Shown in pieces: positions 8,265 through 16,832 of a DNA stretch of 64,000 nucleotides. Both the position numbers and the translations under genes were made by a program. The DNA comes from Dictyobacter aurantiacus (GTDB taxonomy: Bacteria > Chloroflexota > Ktedonobacteria > Ktedonobacterales > Ktedonobacteraceae), in the NCBI RefSeq assembly GCF_003967515.1, contig NZ_BIFQ01000001.1:2852001-2916000 (forward strand). The letters run 5' to 3'. Position 1 is the stretch's first letter, and each line of letters begins with the position of its first letter. The notes under the pieces are model-generated. The model was not told the origin of the DNA, did not search any database, and was given only the letters and a program-made list of their open reading frames with translations.

Positions 8265-8303
8265 GAACTCCTTCCATACATGTATGGAAGGAGTTCTTTC
8301 TTT
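8265..8303 (+). terminator. terminator of the tRNA-fMet array
   Basis: Perfect 32-bp palindrome (8265-8296, arm GAACTCCTTCCATACA) followed by TTTCTTT. It begins one base after the CCA of the third tRNA. Confidence 0.9.
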
Positions 8304-8432
8304 AATGTTTGCCTTTTTATCGTGGCATACTCTTTGTAGTGACCTTTCTTGCACCAGCGTAATCGGTAATAAAAAAAGAGCTATTATTATTTATTATGTA
8401 CATTTTCGTTTTCTGTTCGAGATAGCATGCCA

Positions 8433-9557
8433 TCAATACTCGATTGGACCATCCAGGGCTTCGCGCAGGGTCGTTCCCGCCCTGCCAATTTCTCTCGTTA
8501 GATTATCGATATGTTTCTGGATACCGTAGATGCGCTCCATCAGGCGGATCGTGCCATGTTCCTGGCATTGCTCAATGCATTCGACGGCCAGCTCTACTCC
8601 GCTCTGAATCTCACCTCCCCGCACCAGAGCCATGGCCCGTGCCGTTTTGAGCAGGATTTCCCAGTGCTTGGTAGGCTCCAGGCTCTGTTCAGCTTTGTCC
8701 AGGTACTCTAAAGCCTTCTGCGTCTGGCCCAGCTGGCTATAGCTGCGACCATATTCCTCATACACGGTCCCCAGGCTGTATTGTCCACAGGTACTGCTCT
8801 GTTGTGGATCGATTTGATGGGATAATTCTTCAGCCTCCGCCATCATATGTTCAAACTCGTCCAGGCGACCGGCGCGTAGATAGGCGCGCCCCAACAGTTG
8901 CACGCCGTTACCCCTGGCAGCTATGTCCGCTCTGGGCGTTGTATCGCGCGCCGCCTCCAGATAGAGAATCCCTCTGGGGACATCACCTCCCCGACAATAC
9001 ATGTCCCCTTCATACGTCAAGGCGATATTTAAGAGCGTATCATTACGAATGAGGCGCGCTACCCGCTCCATCTCTCGATAGTGATTGAGCGAATAGGTCG
9101 CTTCATTCGCGCGCGTGACAACTGATTTGACGTAGCCCGCCAGGTGCAGCGTCTGCGCCAGCTTATGGAGCAGTATGGGATTTTCCGTGGTGATCTGCGC
9201 ATTGAGATCCTGCAGGAGCTTCTCGATCAGGCTATTCGCTTCATAGCTGCGGGCTAAATTGATCAATTCCCAGACATGTTTCAAGACCGAGTCAATATGC
9301 TCCACGGTTAATACCGTATACGTAGATCCAGCCAGTCCCAGGCGCTCCGGCTCAACCCCTAACCATGTCGCGATGCGCCGTAATTCACGCACATCATGGA
9401 GCAGGGTATCACCGCTCTCCCATCGTCGCAGGGTGCGTACATCAACAGATAGATCATTCGCTAGCTGCTCTTGCGTCAATGTATACTTATCACGATATTC
9501 GCGTACAACTTGAGCTAATGGGGAATTACTGCGGCCTTTTTTTGTATGTGTGGACAT
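8433..9557 (-). CDS. XRE-type regulator with TPR domain
   Basis: A 374-residue protein. Residues about 15-70 form a Cro/C1-type helix-turn-helix (LTQEQLANDLSVDVRTLRRWESG). The rest is a helical tetratricopeptide-like array with segments such as LGRAYLRAGRLDEFEHMMAEAEEL and YSQLGQTQKALEYLDKAEQSL. This layout is common in peptide-sensing regulators of the RRNPP type and in Chloroflexota and Actinobacteria signalling proteins, but no cognate peptide gene is evident. A GGAGGAGG ribosome site precedes the ATG. It faces away from the small ORF at 9719. Confidence 0.88.
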   Translation of the reverse strand: MSTHTKKGRSNSPLAQVVREYRDKYTLTQEQLANDLSVDVRTLRRWESGDTLLHDVRELRRIATWLGVEPERLGLAGSTYTVLTVEHIDSVLKHVWELINLARSYEANSLIEKLLQDLNAQITTENPILLHKLAQTLHLAGYVKSVVTRANEATYSLNHYREMERVARLIRNDTLLNIALTYEGDMYCRGGDVPRGILYLEAARDTTPRADIAARGNGVQLLGRAYLRAGRLDEFEHMMAEAEELSHQIDPQQSSTCGQYSLGTVYEEYGRSYSQLGQTQKALEYLDKAEQSLEPTKHWEILLKTARAMALVRGGEIQSGVELAVECIEQCQEHGTIRLMERIYGIQKHIDNLTREIGRAGTTLREALDGPIEY

Positions 9558-9718
9558 CGCGTGTCCTCCTCCTACCTACTACCTATCCACATTTATAAGT
9601 GATGGATGTCCTGTAAAAATGGATTTTTTAGCTTAATACTGTATATTGGAAGCTTTTTCTAGTATAGCAAGTTTGTTAGGTTTTTGACAACACCACTAGG
9701 AAGAAAGGAGCCGGGGCT

Positions 9719-9943
9719 ATGGCGGAATGTCGAAGTGAGGTGGCAAGGCTGAGAGAACAGATAGAGACGGTGTGTGACGCCATGAATCAGATGTTGACTG
9801 GCTACGCGATCACTTCCAGGCATGACATCATTAACCATAAATATAGTACATTGGGTTCGTATCAAGAAGAACTCGAAGCTTTCGTGGGGGAGCAGCAAGC
9901 ATTAGAAATCGTAATCGAGACCTACAACCGCGTTGTACGCTAG
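9719..9943 (+). CDS. small coiled-coil-prone hypothetical protein
   Basis: A 74-residue protein starting MAECRSEVARLREQIETVCD, mostly helical by pattern, with an AGGAG ribosome site at the right distance from ATG. No known domain is recognised. It stands alone between the XRE-TPR gene (divergent) and a tRNA. The helix content and size would suit a small adaptor or DNA-associated protein, but this is a guess from composition. Confidence 0.6.
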   Translation: MAECRSEVARLREQIETVCDAMNQMLTGYAITSRHDIINHKYSTLGSYQEELEAFVGEQQALEIVIETYNRVVR

Positions 9944-10065
9944 CTGTTGCAATCTAAACCAATCATATCTCTATTTTTATCACTTCTCAACTCTCAGTAA
10001 AAAAAACACAGTGCAGGAAGAATAAACGAATTTTGTCAATTCGGCAAAATTCAGCCACTACCCCC

Positions 10066-10094
10066 TTGCATCCTATCGATAGTCGTGATATTAT
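10066..10094 (+). promoter_or_regulatory. promoter of the tRNA-Met at 10152
   Basis: TTGCAT (10066-10071) and TATTAT (10089-10094), 17-bp spacer. The predicted start near 10101 gives a leader of about 50 nt, similar to the tRNA-Tyr operon. Confidence 0.7.
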
Positions 10095-10151
10095 AAGGGC
10101 CGTAAAGAATTGACAGCCAGAACCCTGTTAAAACAAGGAACTGTCTTTCCT

Positions 10152-10224
10152 GGCGGCGTAGCTCAGTCGGTAGAGCAAGGGACTCATAAGCCCTGTGTCA
10201 CAGGTTCGATTCCTGTCGCCGCTA
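10152..10224 (+). tRNA. tRNA-Met (CAT), probably elongator
   Basis: A 73-nt tRNA, CCA not encoded (CTA follows the discriminator). Anticodon loop CTCATAA. The acceptor pairs fully apart from a G1-T72 wobble and there is no GGG/CCC initiator stem, so this is elongator Met or, less likely, the lysidine-type Ile2. The last anticodon-stem pair is an A-G mismatch (A before the loop, G after it), an oddity. The D-arm and T-arm resemble bacterial elongator Met. Confidence 0.9.
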
Positions 10225-10229
10225 CTATT

Positions 10230-10262
10230 GCCCCCGACCTGTAAACAGGTCGGGGGCTTTTT
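10230..10262 (+). terminator. intrinsic terminator of tRNA-Met
   Basis: Stem GCCCCCGACCTGT...ACAGGTCGGGGGC with a 2-nt AA loop (the inner T-A pair probably opens to give four), followed by TTTTTG. A textbook intrinsic terminator. Confidence 0.95.
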
Positions 10263-10544
10263 GTTGCCATTGTGTGCATATCTCCAAAGCCTTGATCTCT
10301 CGCTTGCCCTGGCCGATGTATATGCTCGTGTACCGGTAGAAGATGACCGGGTGTAGTTTTCTTTTCCTATCTTTAACCGCCTGTTTTGACCAGACCTGCA
10401 ATCAAAAAGCAGTACCTGTGACCTTTTCCTTCATTAATGTTATCCCTTACATTGCTGTGCGTTCTAATGGCAGAGTTTGTAAATCTAATTGTGTCTATCT
10501 AACTGCAATGTATTCATTTATGCTGTTTTAGAGGGAATAATTCT
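10263..10544. other. intergenic stretch, nothing recognised
   Basis: About 280 bp between the tRNA-Met terminator and the membrane protein gene. No convincing ORF, repeat or hairpin was seen; it should hold the promoter of the gene at 10545. Confidence 0.5.
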
Positions 10545-11225
10545 ATGCCATATTTATTAGCTCGCATGAGCATTCTATTGCTTCGCAGCCATGTCGGTCG
10601 CCTGGCTGTGGGAGGTCTATTGATCCTGGGTGGCATTATCTATGGATTAACCTCCCACCACGTCAACTATGTTCCGGTTCCCCAGGGAAAATATCATGTT
10701 ACCGCCATGACCGATGGCACCTATGGGTTTGTGCTGGATGGTACTGATACGTACTATATAGTTCATCCAACCGATTTTAATCCCGTGCCCGACGATAATG
10801 CATTTAAGAATACCGATGGTATCGGTGAGGTTCTCTATAAAGATGAGGACCCCCAGTCATTTGTTATGCATAATGACGATGGCAGCCAGGTTAATTCGCA
10901 AGAGCTTACGGTGGTGAGCTTTACCCTGACCAGTTCTAAAGATCAAAAGGAGTATCGTTTTACGACCGGCGATTACCTGTCACATCCCGATGGCTTTGAT
11001 GATAATCGCTGGCCGGTAGGCGTCTTAGTAGCTGCTCTGGGACTGGGTTTATTGGGCTTCTTTTTAATGTGGCCAGCCATGCAGGCCCGGCGCCAGCAGA
11101 GGCAGAATCGTGCGTTTATGCCCGTGGGTCCGCAACCTGTCGCTGGTACCCCCTCGTTTGCGCCTCCCTCTGTGCCATATGTCCCGCCTGTGATTCCAGA
11201 GCCCGGGCAAGAATGGCGCAACTAA
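10545..11225 (+). CDS. two-pass membrane protein, unknown function
   Basis: A 226-residue protein with membrane segments at about 18-36 (LAVGGLLILGGIIYGLTS) and 156-174 (VGVLVAALGLGLLGFFLMW). They flank an extracytoplasmic domain of roughly 115 residues rich in Asp and Tyr, and a proline-rich cytoplasmic tail (VPYVPPVIPEPGQEW) follows. The layout, a small outside domain between two helices, resembles membrane proteins common in this group; no family is recognised. It is a single-gene unit with its own terminator. A GAGGGAATAATTCT element before the ATG can serve as ribosome site. Confidence 0.75.
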   Translation: MPYLLARMSILLLRSHVGRLAVGGLLILGGIIYGLTSHHVNYVPVPQGKYHVTAMTDGTYGFVLDGTDTYYIVHPTDFNPVPDDNAFKNTDGIGEVLYKDEDPQSFVMHNDDGSQVNSQELTVVSFTLTSSKDQKEYRFTTGDYLSHPDGFDDNRWPVGVLVAALGLGLLGFFLMWPAMQARRQQRQNRAFMPVGPQPVAGTPSFAPPSVPYVPPVIPEPGQEWRN

Positions 11226-11238
11226 GTTGCTTTTTCAG

Positions 11239-11274
11239 CGAGACTTCTGGCATGTTTCCAGAGGTCTCGTTTTT
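11239..11274 (+). terminator. intrinsic terminator
   Basis: Stem CGAGACTTCTGG with its complement (one wobble or mismatch), 7-nt loop, then TTTTT. It ends the gene at 10545. Confidence 0.9.
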
Positions 11275-11459
11275 ATTGCATATGGTTCAGCCTTCCATGA
11301 TCGAGGAACATTGTACGCATGACGGTTACTACAGCAGGGGTAAAATCGATCTTATAAAAAGAAATATGTTGCGCATTGATGATGACGCCCTCTCTCTGTT
11401 TAAGTGGATGAATTATATTGAGTGGCGCCTATAGTATTTGACCTGACGGGGAGAGCATT

Positions 11460-14228
11460 ATGACCGATATCCAGGGGACGCAAGAGGGGCAGCGCTTAGC
11501 CGTTAATCAGCAGGGGACGGCTCATTGGAAGCATTGGGGGCCATATCTAAGCGATCGGCAGTGGGGGACGGTGCGTGAGGATTATAGCGCGAACGGCCAG
11601 CCCTGGACTTATTTTTCGTATGAAGATGCGCGTTTTCGCGCCTATCGTTGGGGTGAGGATGGGATCGCCGGATTGTGCGATTCCGATCAGCGTCTCTGCT
11701 TCGCCCTGACGCTCTGGAATGGGCAGGACGACTTTCTGAAGGAGCGCCTGTTTGGCCTGACCAACGGCGAGGGCAACCATGGGGAGGACGTCAAGGAGTA
11801 TTATTTCTATTTAGACAATGTCCCCACCCATTCTTATATGAAGTGCCTGTATAAATATCCGCAGGCCAGATTTCCCTATGCCGATCTGAGGATGGAGAAC
11901 GCCCGGCGCAAGGCGAATCCCGCCAGCTTTGAGTATGAATTGCTCGATACCGGCGTCTTCGCCGACAACCGCTATTTTGATGTCCTGGTCGAGTACGCCA
12001 AACAGACGCCGGAAGATATCTGTATCCAGTTCAGCATCACCAATCGCGGCCCTGACGCTGCTCCGCTGCATGTCCTGCCTACGCTCTGGTTCCGCAACAC
12101 ATGGTCCTGGGACCACACCGTCAGCAAGCCGCTGCTGCGGCGCGTACCGGTGGATCATCCCGGTCGACACGTCATCGAAGCTCAGGGCAGCGCTCAGGAT
12201 ATCGGTACGATGTACCTGTATGCCGAGGGGGCCGATGAACTTCTGTTCACTGAGAACGAGACCAATAACGCCCACTTCAACTGGGGCGCCAATGCTTCGC
12301 CCTATGTGAAGGATGCCTTTGAGCAATATGTCATCCACGGACAGCAGTCGGCGGTCAATCCCGCGGCAGTGGGTACGAAGGCCGCTGCCGCGTATTCCCT
12401 GCAGGTCGCGGCCGGTGAGACGCGGGTGATTCGTCTGCGCCTGAGCAATATAGCCGCTATGAATGAGCCGTGCGACGCTACCACCTTTGCTTCTCTGTTG
12501 CAAACGCGCCGTCAGGAGGCCGATGACTTTTATCAGGCGGTCAACCCCTATCCTCTCTCCTCAGACCTGCGCAATATCCAGCGCCAGGCCTTCGTGGGCA
12601 TGCTGTGGAACAAGCAGTTCTACTTCTATATGGTCAAAGAATGGCTCAATGGGGATCCCGCTTTTCCGCCGCCACCGCCCGAGCGCAAAAGCGGGCGCAA
12701 CTCGACCTGGAAACATCTCTTCCTGAAAGATATCATCTCCATGCCCGACACCTGGGAATATCCCTGGTTCGCTGCCTGGGATCTCGCCTTCCATACGATC
12801 CCCCTGGCCATGATTGATCCCGTGCTGGCCAAGCAGCAGATCCTGCTGCTGATGCAGCCCTGGAGCATGCATCCAAATGGGCAGATTCCCGCTTACGAAT
12901 GGTCCTTCAACGATTTGAATCCCCCCGTCCAGGCCTGGGCCGCATGGCGCGTCTATAAAATTGAGGCCAGGATGTATGGCACCGGCGACCGTGTATTTCT
13001 GGAGCAGGCTTTTCAGAAGCTGACGCTCTATTTTACCTGGTGGCTGAACCGTAAGGATGTGGACGGCAACGATATCTTTCAGGGTGGCTTCCTGGGACTC
13101 GACAATATCGGTCCGTTTGATCGCAGCAATATCCCCGCCGGCATCAGTGGCTACCTGGACCAGTCGGATGCCACGGGTTGGATGGGCATGTTTAGCCTCA
13201 ACATGTTGCGCATCGCCATCGAACTGGCCAGCCACGACGTGACCTACGAGCAGATGGCGGTCCAGTACCTGTTGCAATTCCTCTTTATCGCGCGTGCCAT
13301 CAACGAGATCGGCGACGATGGTGAAAATCTCTGGGATGATGTGGATGGCTTTTACTACGATATTCTGCATCTGGCTGACGACGTAGATATTAATGGTCAA
13401 AAGTTTCTGAGCATGAAGCTGCGTTCGGTCGTCGGACTTGTCCCCTTGCTCGCCATCGAAGGGATCGACCTCAAATTCCTCGCATCCCCCAACCTGGCCG
13501 ATTTCCGCCAGCGTTTTGATCACCTTCTCAGATCGGGGACCGACCTGACCAGTCACGAAAACGTCGATATCCGCAGCACCAGTGGCCTGATGCAGGGTAT
13601 CATGCTGGCGCTGGTCAAACCGGAACGCCTCAAACGCATTCTGGCCCGGCTGCTGGATGAGAACGAATTTCTTAGCCCATATGGTATTCGCTCACTCTCA
13701 AAATATTATGAGCAGCACCCTTACATCTTACCCGGTATTACCGCTGCCAATGGTCAACCCTACCAGGTGCGATATACCCCGGCCGAATCGCGCACCAACG
13801 ACTTCGGAGGTAACTCAAACTGGCGCGGACCCATCTGGTTTCCCATTAATTACCTGCTCATCGAAGCCCTCCAAAAGTTCCACCAGTATCTCGGGCCCGA
13901 CTTCACCGTCGAATGCCCAACTGGCTCGGGCAACCGCATGAACCTCTGGGAAGTCGCCAACGAGCTCTCCACCCGCCTCATACGCATCTTCCAGCGTGAT
14001 CCCGGTAGCGGCCAGCGAGCAGTTTACGGTGGCATCGCCACCCTGCAAAGTGACCCCAACTGGAAAGAATTCATCCTCTTCTACGAATACTTCCATGGCG
14101 ACAACGGAGCTGGCCTCGGAGCCAGCCACCAGACCGGTTGGACCGGCGTCATAGCCAAGCTCATCCAACAATGGGCCGAATACTCCAGCCCTGACCATCC
14201 CGCCCAATCTCCAACCCCCGACTTCTAA
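11460..14228 (+). CDS. MGH1-like (GH63-related) glucosidase
   Basis: A 922-residue cytoplasmic glycosidase (no signal peptide). The C-terminal two thirds match the (alpha/alpha)6-barrel of the mannosylglycerate hydrolase / GH63 group. Segments include EYPWFAAWDLAFHTIPLA near 435, PNGQIPAYEWSFNDLNPPVQ near 475, and the closing GGNSNWRGPIWFPINYLL near 780. The Asp in the AWD motif is the expected general acid region. The N-terminal part (HWKHWGPYLSDRQWGTVREDY) is the beta-domain typical of the long glucosidase form. Substrate cannot be deduced. It is likely an isolated gene; the ATG follows a GGGGAGAGCATT element acting as ribosome site. Downstream lies an IS element. Confidence 0.88.
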   Translation: MTDIQGTQEGQRLAVNQQGTAHWKHWGPYLSDRQWGTVREDYSANGQPWTYFSYEDARFRAYRWGEDGIAGLCDSDQRLCFALTLWNGQDDFLKERLFGLTNGEGNHGEDVKEYYFYLDNVPTHSYMKCLYKYPQARFPYADLRMENARRKANPASFEYELLDTGVFADNRYFDVLVEYAKQTPEDICIQFSITNRGPDAAPLHVLPTLWFRNTWSWDHTVSKPLLRRVPVDHPGRHVIEAQGSAQDIGTMYLYAEGADELLFTENETNNAHFNWGANASPYVKDAFEQYVIHGQQSAVNPAAVGTKAAAAYSLQVAAGETRVIRLRLSNIAAMNEPCDATTFASLLQTRRQEADDFYQAVNPYPLSSDLRNIQRQAFVGMLWNKQFYFYMVKEWLNGDPAFPPPPPERKSGRNSTWKHLFLKDIISMPDTWEYPWFAAWDLAFHTIPLAMIDPVLAKQQILLLMQPWSMHPNGQIPAYEWSFNDLNPPVQAWAAWRVYKIEARMYGTGDRVFLEQAFQKLTLYFTWWLNRKDVDGNDIFQGGFLGLDNIGPFDRSNIPAGISGYLDQSDATGWMGMFSLNMLRIAIELASHDVTYEQMAVQYLLQFLFIARAINEIGDDGENLWDDVDGFYYDILHLADDVDINGQKFLSMKLRSVVGLVPLLAIEGIDLKFLASPNLADFRQRFDHLLRSGTDLTSHENVDIRSTSGLMQGIMLALVKPERLKRILARLLDENEFLSPYGIRSLSKYYEQHPYILPGITAANGQPYQVRYTPAESRTNDFGGNSNWRGPIWFPINYLLIEALQKFHQYLGPDFTVECPTGSGNRMNLWEVANELSTRLIRIFQRDPGSGQRAVYGGIATLQSDPNWKEFILFYEYFHGDNGAGLGASHQTGWTGVIAKLIQQWAEYSSPDHPAQSPTPDF

Positions 14229-14277
14229 CCTTATAATGCATCCCAGGAGGCGTGGCGCCGTTGATGGAATGCGGATG

Positions 14278-14367
14278 GCCGGCCACGGGGCCGCCGCCCG
14301 CAAGGGGCGCACCTACGGGCATCCTCCCCCGGGTGCGCGGGGCCGCTGCGCGGCAAGCGCCCGCAAG
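14278..14367. repeat. GC-rich dispersed repeat with IS target site
   Basis: The segment CGCCCGCAAGGGGCGCACCT at 14297 onward occurs again, split by the IS: its left part ends at 14367 and its right part resumes at 15891. Surrounding sequence (CCCCCGGGTGCGCGGGG, GCGGCCCC) is rich in short palindromes. Confidence 0.7.
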
Positions 14368-14419
14368 GGCACCTACTCCAACAAATTCACAGAAGGGGTT
14401 GTAATAGCGCCAAAAAAAG

Positions 14420-14476
14420 AGGAAAATCTTTCTTGATACATCTTTTCTGTCACTTGATAGCAAGAAAGGTTTTCCT
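14420..14476 (+). promoter_or_regulatory. hairpin hiding the transposase ribosome site
   Basis: Inverted repeat of 16 bp with one wobble (AGGAAAATCTTTCTTG at 14420-14435 against CAAGAAAGGTTTTCCT at 14461-14476). The right arm contains the ribosome site AAGAAAGG, 9 bases from the ATG. In mRNA read through from outside it would mask translation; a transcript starting inside the left arm would not. Confidence 0.65.
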
Positions 14477-14478
14477 GG

Positions 14479-15885
14479 ATGCATCATAGCGAATCGCACC
14501 CCCATCTGTCTATCCCCACTCCTGACCCTCAGCAGGTTTGTCAGCTCGTACAAGCCGATGGGAGAGAGCTGCTGACTCTGTCCGTGCGCCGACGTGGCCG
14601 ACCGACACATCTGAGTTGGATGCACCTCTGCCTGGGCGTGCTTGCCTGTGTCTTGATGCAATGGCGCAGCCAGCTCGATTTGCGGCGGCTGCTCTGTTTT
14701 GAGGGATTTTGGCATGTGCCCCCTGTCCTGCCCATCTGCGATCAAGCCATCTACAACCGTCTTGAGCGCGCTGGTCCTTGGATGCGGCAGCTCTTTGACC
14801 AGTTGAGCCAACGCATGCGGGCGCGTCTGGAGCCCTGGCAGGATCACAGCTTGGCTCCGTTTGCGACGCAGGTGATTGCCTTGGATGAGTGTGTCTTGGA
14901 CCGGGTCGGGCGCTGGCTCCCCGAGTTACGCGCGTTGCTGCGAGGTGATGCCCGTTTACGCGCCGGACGCCTGAGTGCGCTTTTTGACCTGCGCCTGCAA
15001 CAATGGCTACGGGTTGATCTGCTGGAAGATGCCGCCACCAATTGCAAAGTGCATGCCTTGGAGATGATCGAGCAGCTGCAGGAAAACACCCTGCTGCTTT
15101 TTGATCGGGGGTATTTCAGTTTTGAATGGCTTGATGTCCTCACCGAGCGTCGGCTGTGGTGGATCACCCGCTACAGCAACCGCGCCAGCTACACCGTGGT
15201 GCATGGCATCTATGAGGCTGATGGGGTTCGTGATCTCATCGTGTTGTTCGGAGTCCATCGCAGTGACCGTGCCCGCTATCCCGTGCGCCTGATCCAGTTC
15301 TGGTATCACAAGAAGTTCTATCAGTATGTGACCAATGTGTGTGATCCGACAGTGTTGCCTCTGGCTGAGGTCGCCCGACTCTATGCCCGCCGCTGGGATA
15401 TTGAACTGGGGTTCCGCTTGCTCAAAGATCATCTGCAGCTGCGTCTGCTGTGGTGTGCGAAATGGCCTGTGATCCAGGTCCAGCTGTGGGCGGGGCTGCT
15501 CCTGGCGCAGTACTTTCATGGCCTGCAACATGAGATTGCGATGCAAGCGGGCGTGAGGCCACAAGATGTGTCGCTGGATCTGCTCACCCGCATGACGGGA
15601 CGCATGTTCCAGGCAGGGCGCGATCCTCTGGAAGTCGTGCGGTGGTGGGGGCGGGAAGCCGGGCTGATTCGGCCCAGCACCCGAACCGTCTATGCGGTCC
15701 CATTTGTGGACCAGGCATGGGTGAGGCCGCCCCCGGAAGAAGTGCTTGAGCCACGTGAGCACGTTCGCTATGCCCACCGTTCCGATCGGCAAAGGCAGGA
15801 ACGTGCTCAGGCCCGCGCCGCCAAGCAAGCGGCTAAGACCCATCAAGGGGCTTGCCACGCGCCTCCTACGAATTTGTTGGAGTAG
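14479..15885 (+). CDS. IS4-family DDE transposase
   Basis: A 468-residue transposase. Catalytic residues by motif: first Asp in VIALDECVLDRVGRW (about residue 136), second Asp in LLFDRGYFSFEWLD (about 211), Glu in YARRWDIELGFRLLKDHLQL (about 312), the YxxxW/E signature of the IS4 group. The C-terminal tail is Arg- and Ala-rich (RQRQERAQARAAKQAAKT). The frame is open throughout with no frameshift, so the element may be active. Start chosen by the AAGAAAGG ribosome site. The TAG stop is inside the right inverted repeat. Confidence 0.93.
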   Translation: MHHSESHPHLSIPTPDPQQVCQLVQADGRELLTLSVRRRGRPTHLSWMHLCLGVLACVLMQWRSQLDLRRLLCFEGFWHVPPVLPICDQAIYNRLERAGPWMRQLFDQLSQRMRARLEPWQDHSLAPFATQVIALDECVLDRVGRWLPELRALLRGDARLRAGRLSALFDLRLQQWLRVDLLEDAATNCKVHALEMIEQLQENTLLLFDRGYFSFEWLDVLTERRLWWITRYSNRASYTVVHGIYEADGVRDLIVLFGVHRSDRARYPVRLIQFWYHKKFYQYVTNVCDPTVLPLAEVARLYARRWDIELGFRLLKDHLQLRLLWCAKWPVIQVQLWAGLLLAQYFHGLQHEIAMQAGVRPQDVSLDLLTRMTGRMFQAGRDPLEVVRWWGREAGLIRPSTRTVYAVPFVDQAWVRPPPEEVLEPREHVRYAHRSDRQRQERAQARAAKQAAKTHQGACHAPPTNLLE

Positions 15886-15890
15886 GTGCC

Positions 15891-16076
15891 GCAAGGGGCG
15901 CACCTACGGGGTCTCGCCCGCCGTCATTCAATAAGCGGGGTGCAGGGGCGGCAGCCCCTGACTGGGGGCTCCGGGGGCTGTGCCCCCGGCCCTCCTTCTC
16001 TCTCCGGTGCCGCCGTCAGGCGGCACCACAAAACCCCAAAAAGAACCTATGTACTTTTATATCCACCTATGGTATA
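15891..16076. repeat. right half of the interrupted repeat and GC-rich palindromic DNA
   Basis: Continuation of the repeat split by the IS, followed by stacked short palindromes (GGGGGCTCCGGGGGCTGTGC and CCCCGG) and a GGGGTGCAGGGG segment related to the dispersed family at 254-480. The short frames here are not gene-like. Confidence 0.6.
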
Positions 16077-16080
16077 GTCT

Positions 16081-16210
16081 AACCTAGAACAACTTAAAAA
16101 CAAAAACCCTTAAAACAACCATATCAACCACACCAAAAACAAACAACAAAGAAAACACACAAAAGCCTTTCTTATCTTAAACAGACACACAAGTATTTTC
16201 AAATCCATAC
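16081..16210. other. G-depleted A/C-rich strand-asymmetric tract
   Basis: Over about 120 bases the plus strand has only a handful of G residues and long runs of A and C (CAACCACACCAAAAACAAAC). Neighbouring DNA is GC-rich. There is no reading frame with coding character. Function unknown. Confidence 0.7.
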
Positions 16211-16327
16211 CCTTATAATAAAAGGACAAACAATCTATTTCTACGTTCTTTATTAGAGAGTGTCTGCTCTAATGAGCATCGCCTGCGGCTTGAGTGAGAT
16301 TTCGCACCTACGGTGCTCACGAATCCG

Positions 16328-16381
16328 TTGTGTGTTGGTGCATCGGGGTCACAGGTGCGACCCCGATGCACCAACACACAA
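16328..16381. repeat. 23-bp perfect inverted repeat, GTTGGTGCAT family
   Basis: Arms 16328-16350 and 16359-16381 are perfectly complementary around an 8-nt loop. The arm core GTTGGTGCAT is shared with the palindrome at 52309 and, with one change, with that at 56333. The flank on the left (ATCGCCTGCGGC) also recurs at about 56279, so a larger element is repeated. Confidence 0.85.
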
Positions 16382-16493
16382 AACCTTGAGGCTGCGTGAG
16401 CTGAGACGCTCACGTGCCGCCAGGGTGAGGGGAGTAAGACCTATTCTTAGCCAGTCGCAACGTAGTCTCTTTAATATAGAGAGTGAGATAATA

Positions 16494-16832
16494 ATGAAAG
16501 ATACCTCCTACTTCGTACCCAGAACAGCGTTAAATAAGCTGTACACAGGTGACATGAACCTCTCATCTAAAGAATTTATGTTAGAGATCTGGCTTGACGA
16601 TCCCACCACACCCTGGAGGCGCATGTTTACACTCCGCGAATGCCTGGCCAGCATCGAACAGCTTGCCGCTGGAAGCACGTTTCGTATTCGTTGTCACTTC
16701 AATCGATTGGACATCGGAGAAGGCATCTACTGCAAGCAAGGTACCGGTATGACGGTCCTCAAAGAAGAAGGAGTGTTAACAAACCTGTTTACACCATTTT
16801 TACAGGTGTCGCCGTCAAATATTCGTCACTAA
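16494..16832 (+). CDS. hypothetical protein, 112 residues
   Basis: Begins MKDTSYFVPRTALNKLYTGD and contains LEIWLDDPTTPWRRMFTLRE and a beta-rich C-terminal half. The start is set by the GAGAGTGAG ribosome site; the longer in-frame reading from 16260 runs through the palindrome at 16328 and is rejected. No family is recognised. The protein is soluble by composition. It stands alone, with no operon partner, about 600 bp behind the IS. Confidence 0.6.
   Translation: MKDTSYFVPRTALNKLYTGDMNLSSKEFMLEIWLDDPTTPWRRMFTLRECLASIEQLAAGSTFRIRCHFNRLDIGEGIYCKQGTGMTVLKEEGVLTNLFTPFLQVSPSNIRH

Larger units (their letters stand above)
14368..15890 (+). mobile_element. complete IS4-family insertion sequence, 1523 bp
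   Basis: Perfect 21-bp terminal inverted repeats (GGCACCTACTCCAACAAATT plus C at 14368-14388, complement at 15870-15890) enclose one transposase gene. The 5-bp GCAAG flanks both ends (14363-14367 and 15891-15895) as a target duplication. Joining the flanks with one GCAAG restores a 25-bp repeat that exists intact at 14297-14321, which independently supports these borders. The transposase stop codon lies within the right inverted repeat. Confidence 0.9.

Noticed and set aside
12561-13556. 331-codon minus frame inside the glycosidase gene
   Set aside because: Antisense to a well-supported coding region; no ribosome site and no recognisable motif.
16260-16493. N-terminal extension of the 112-residue protein at 16494
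   Set aside because: It would pass through the 23-bp palindrome and lacks a ribosome site; the ATG at 16494 has one.
14229-16500. larger mobile island around the IS
   Set aside because: No integrase, attachment site or cargo gene was found; only the single IS and repeats are present.
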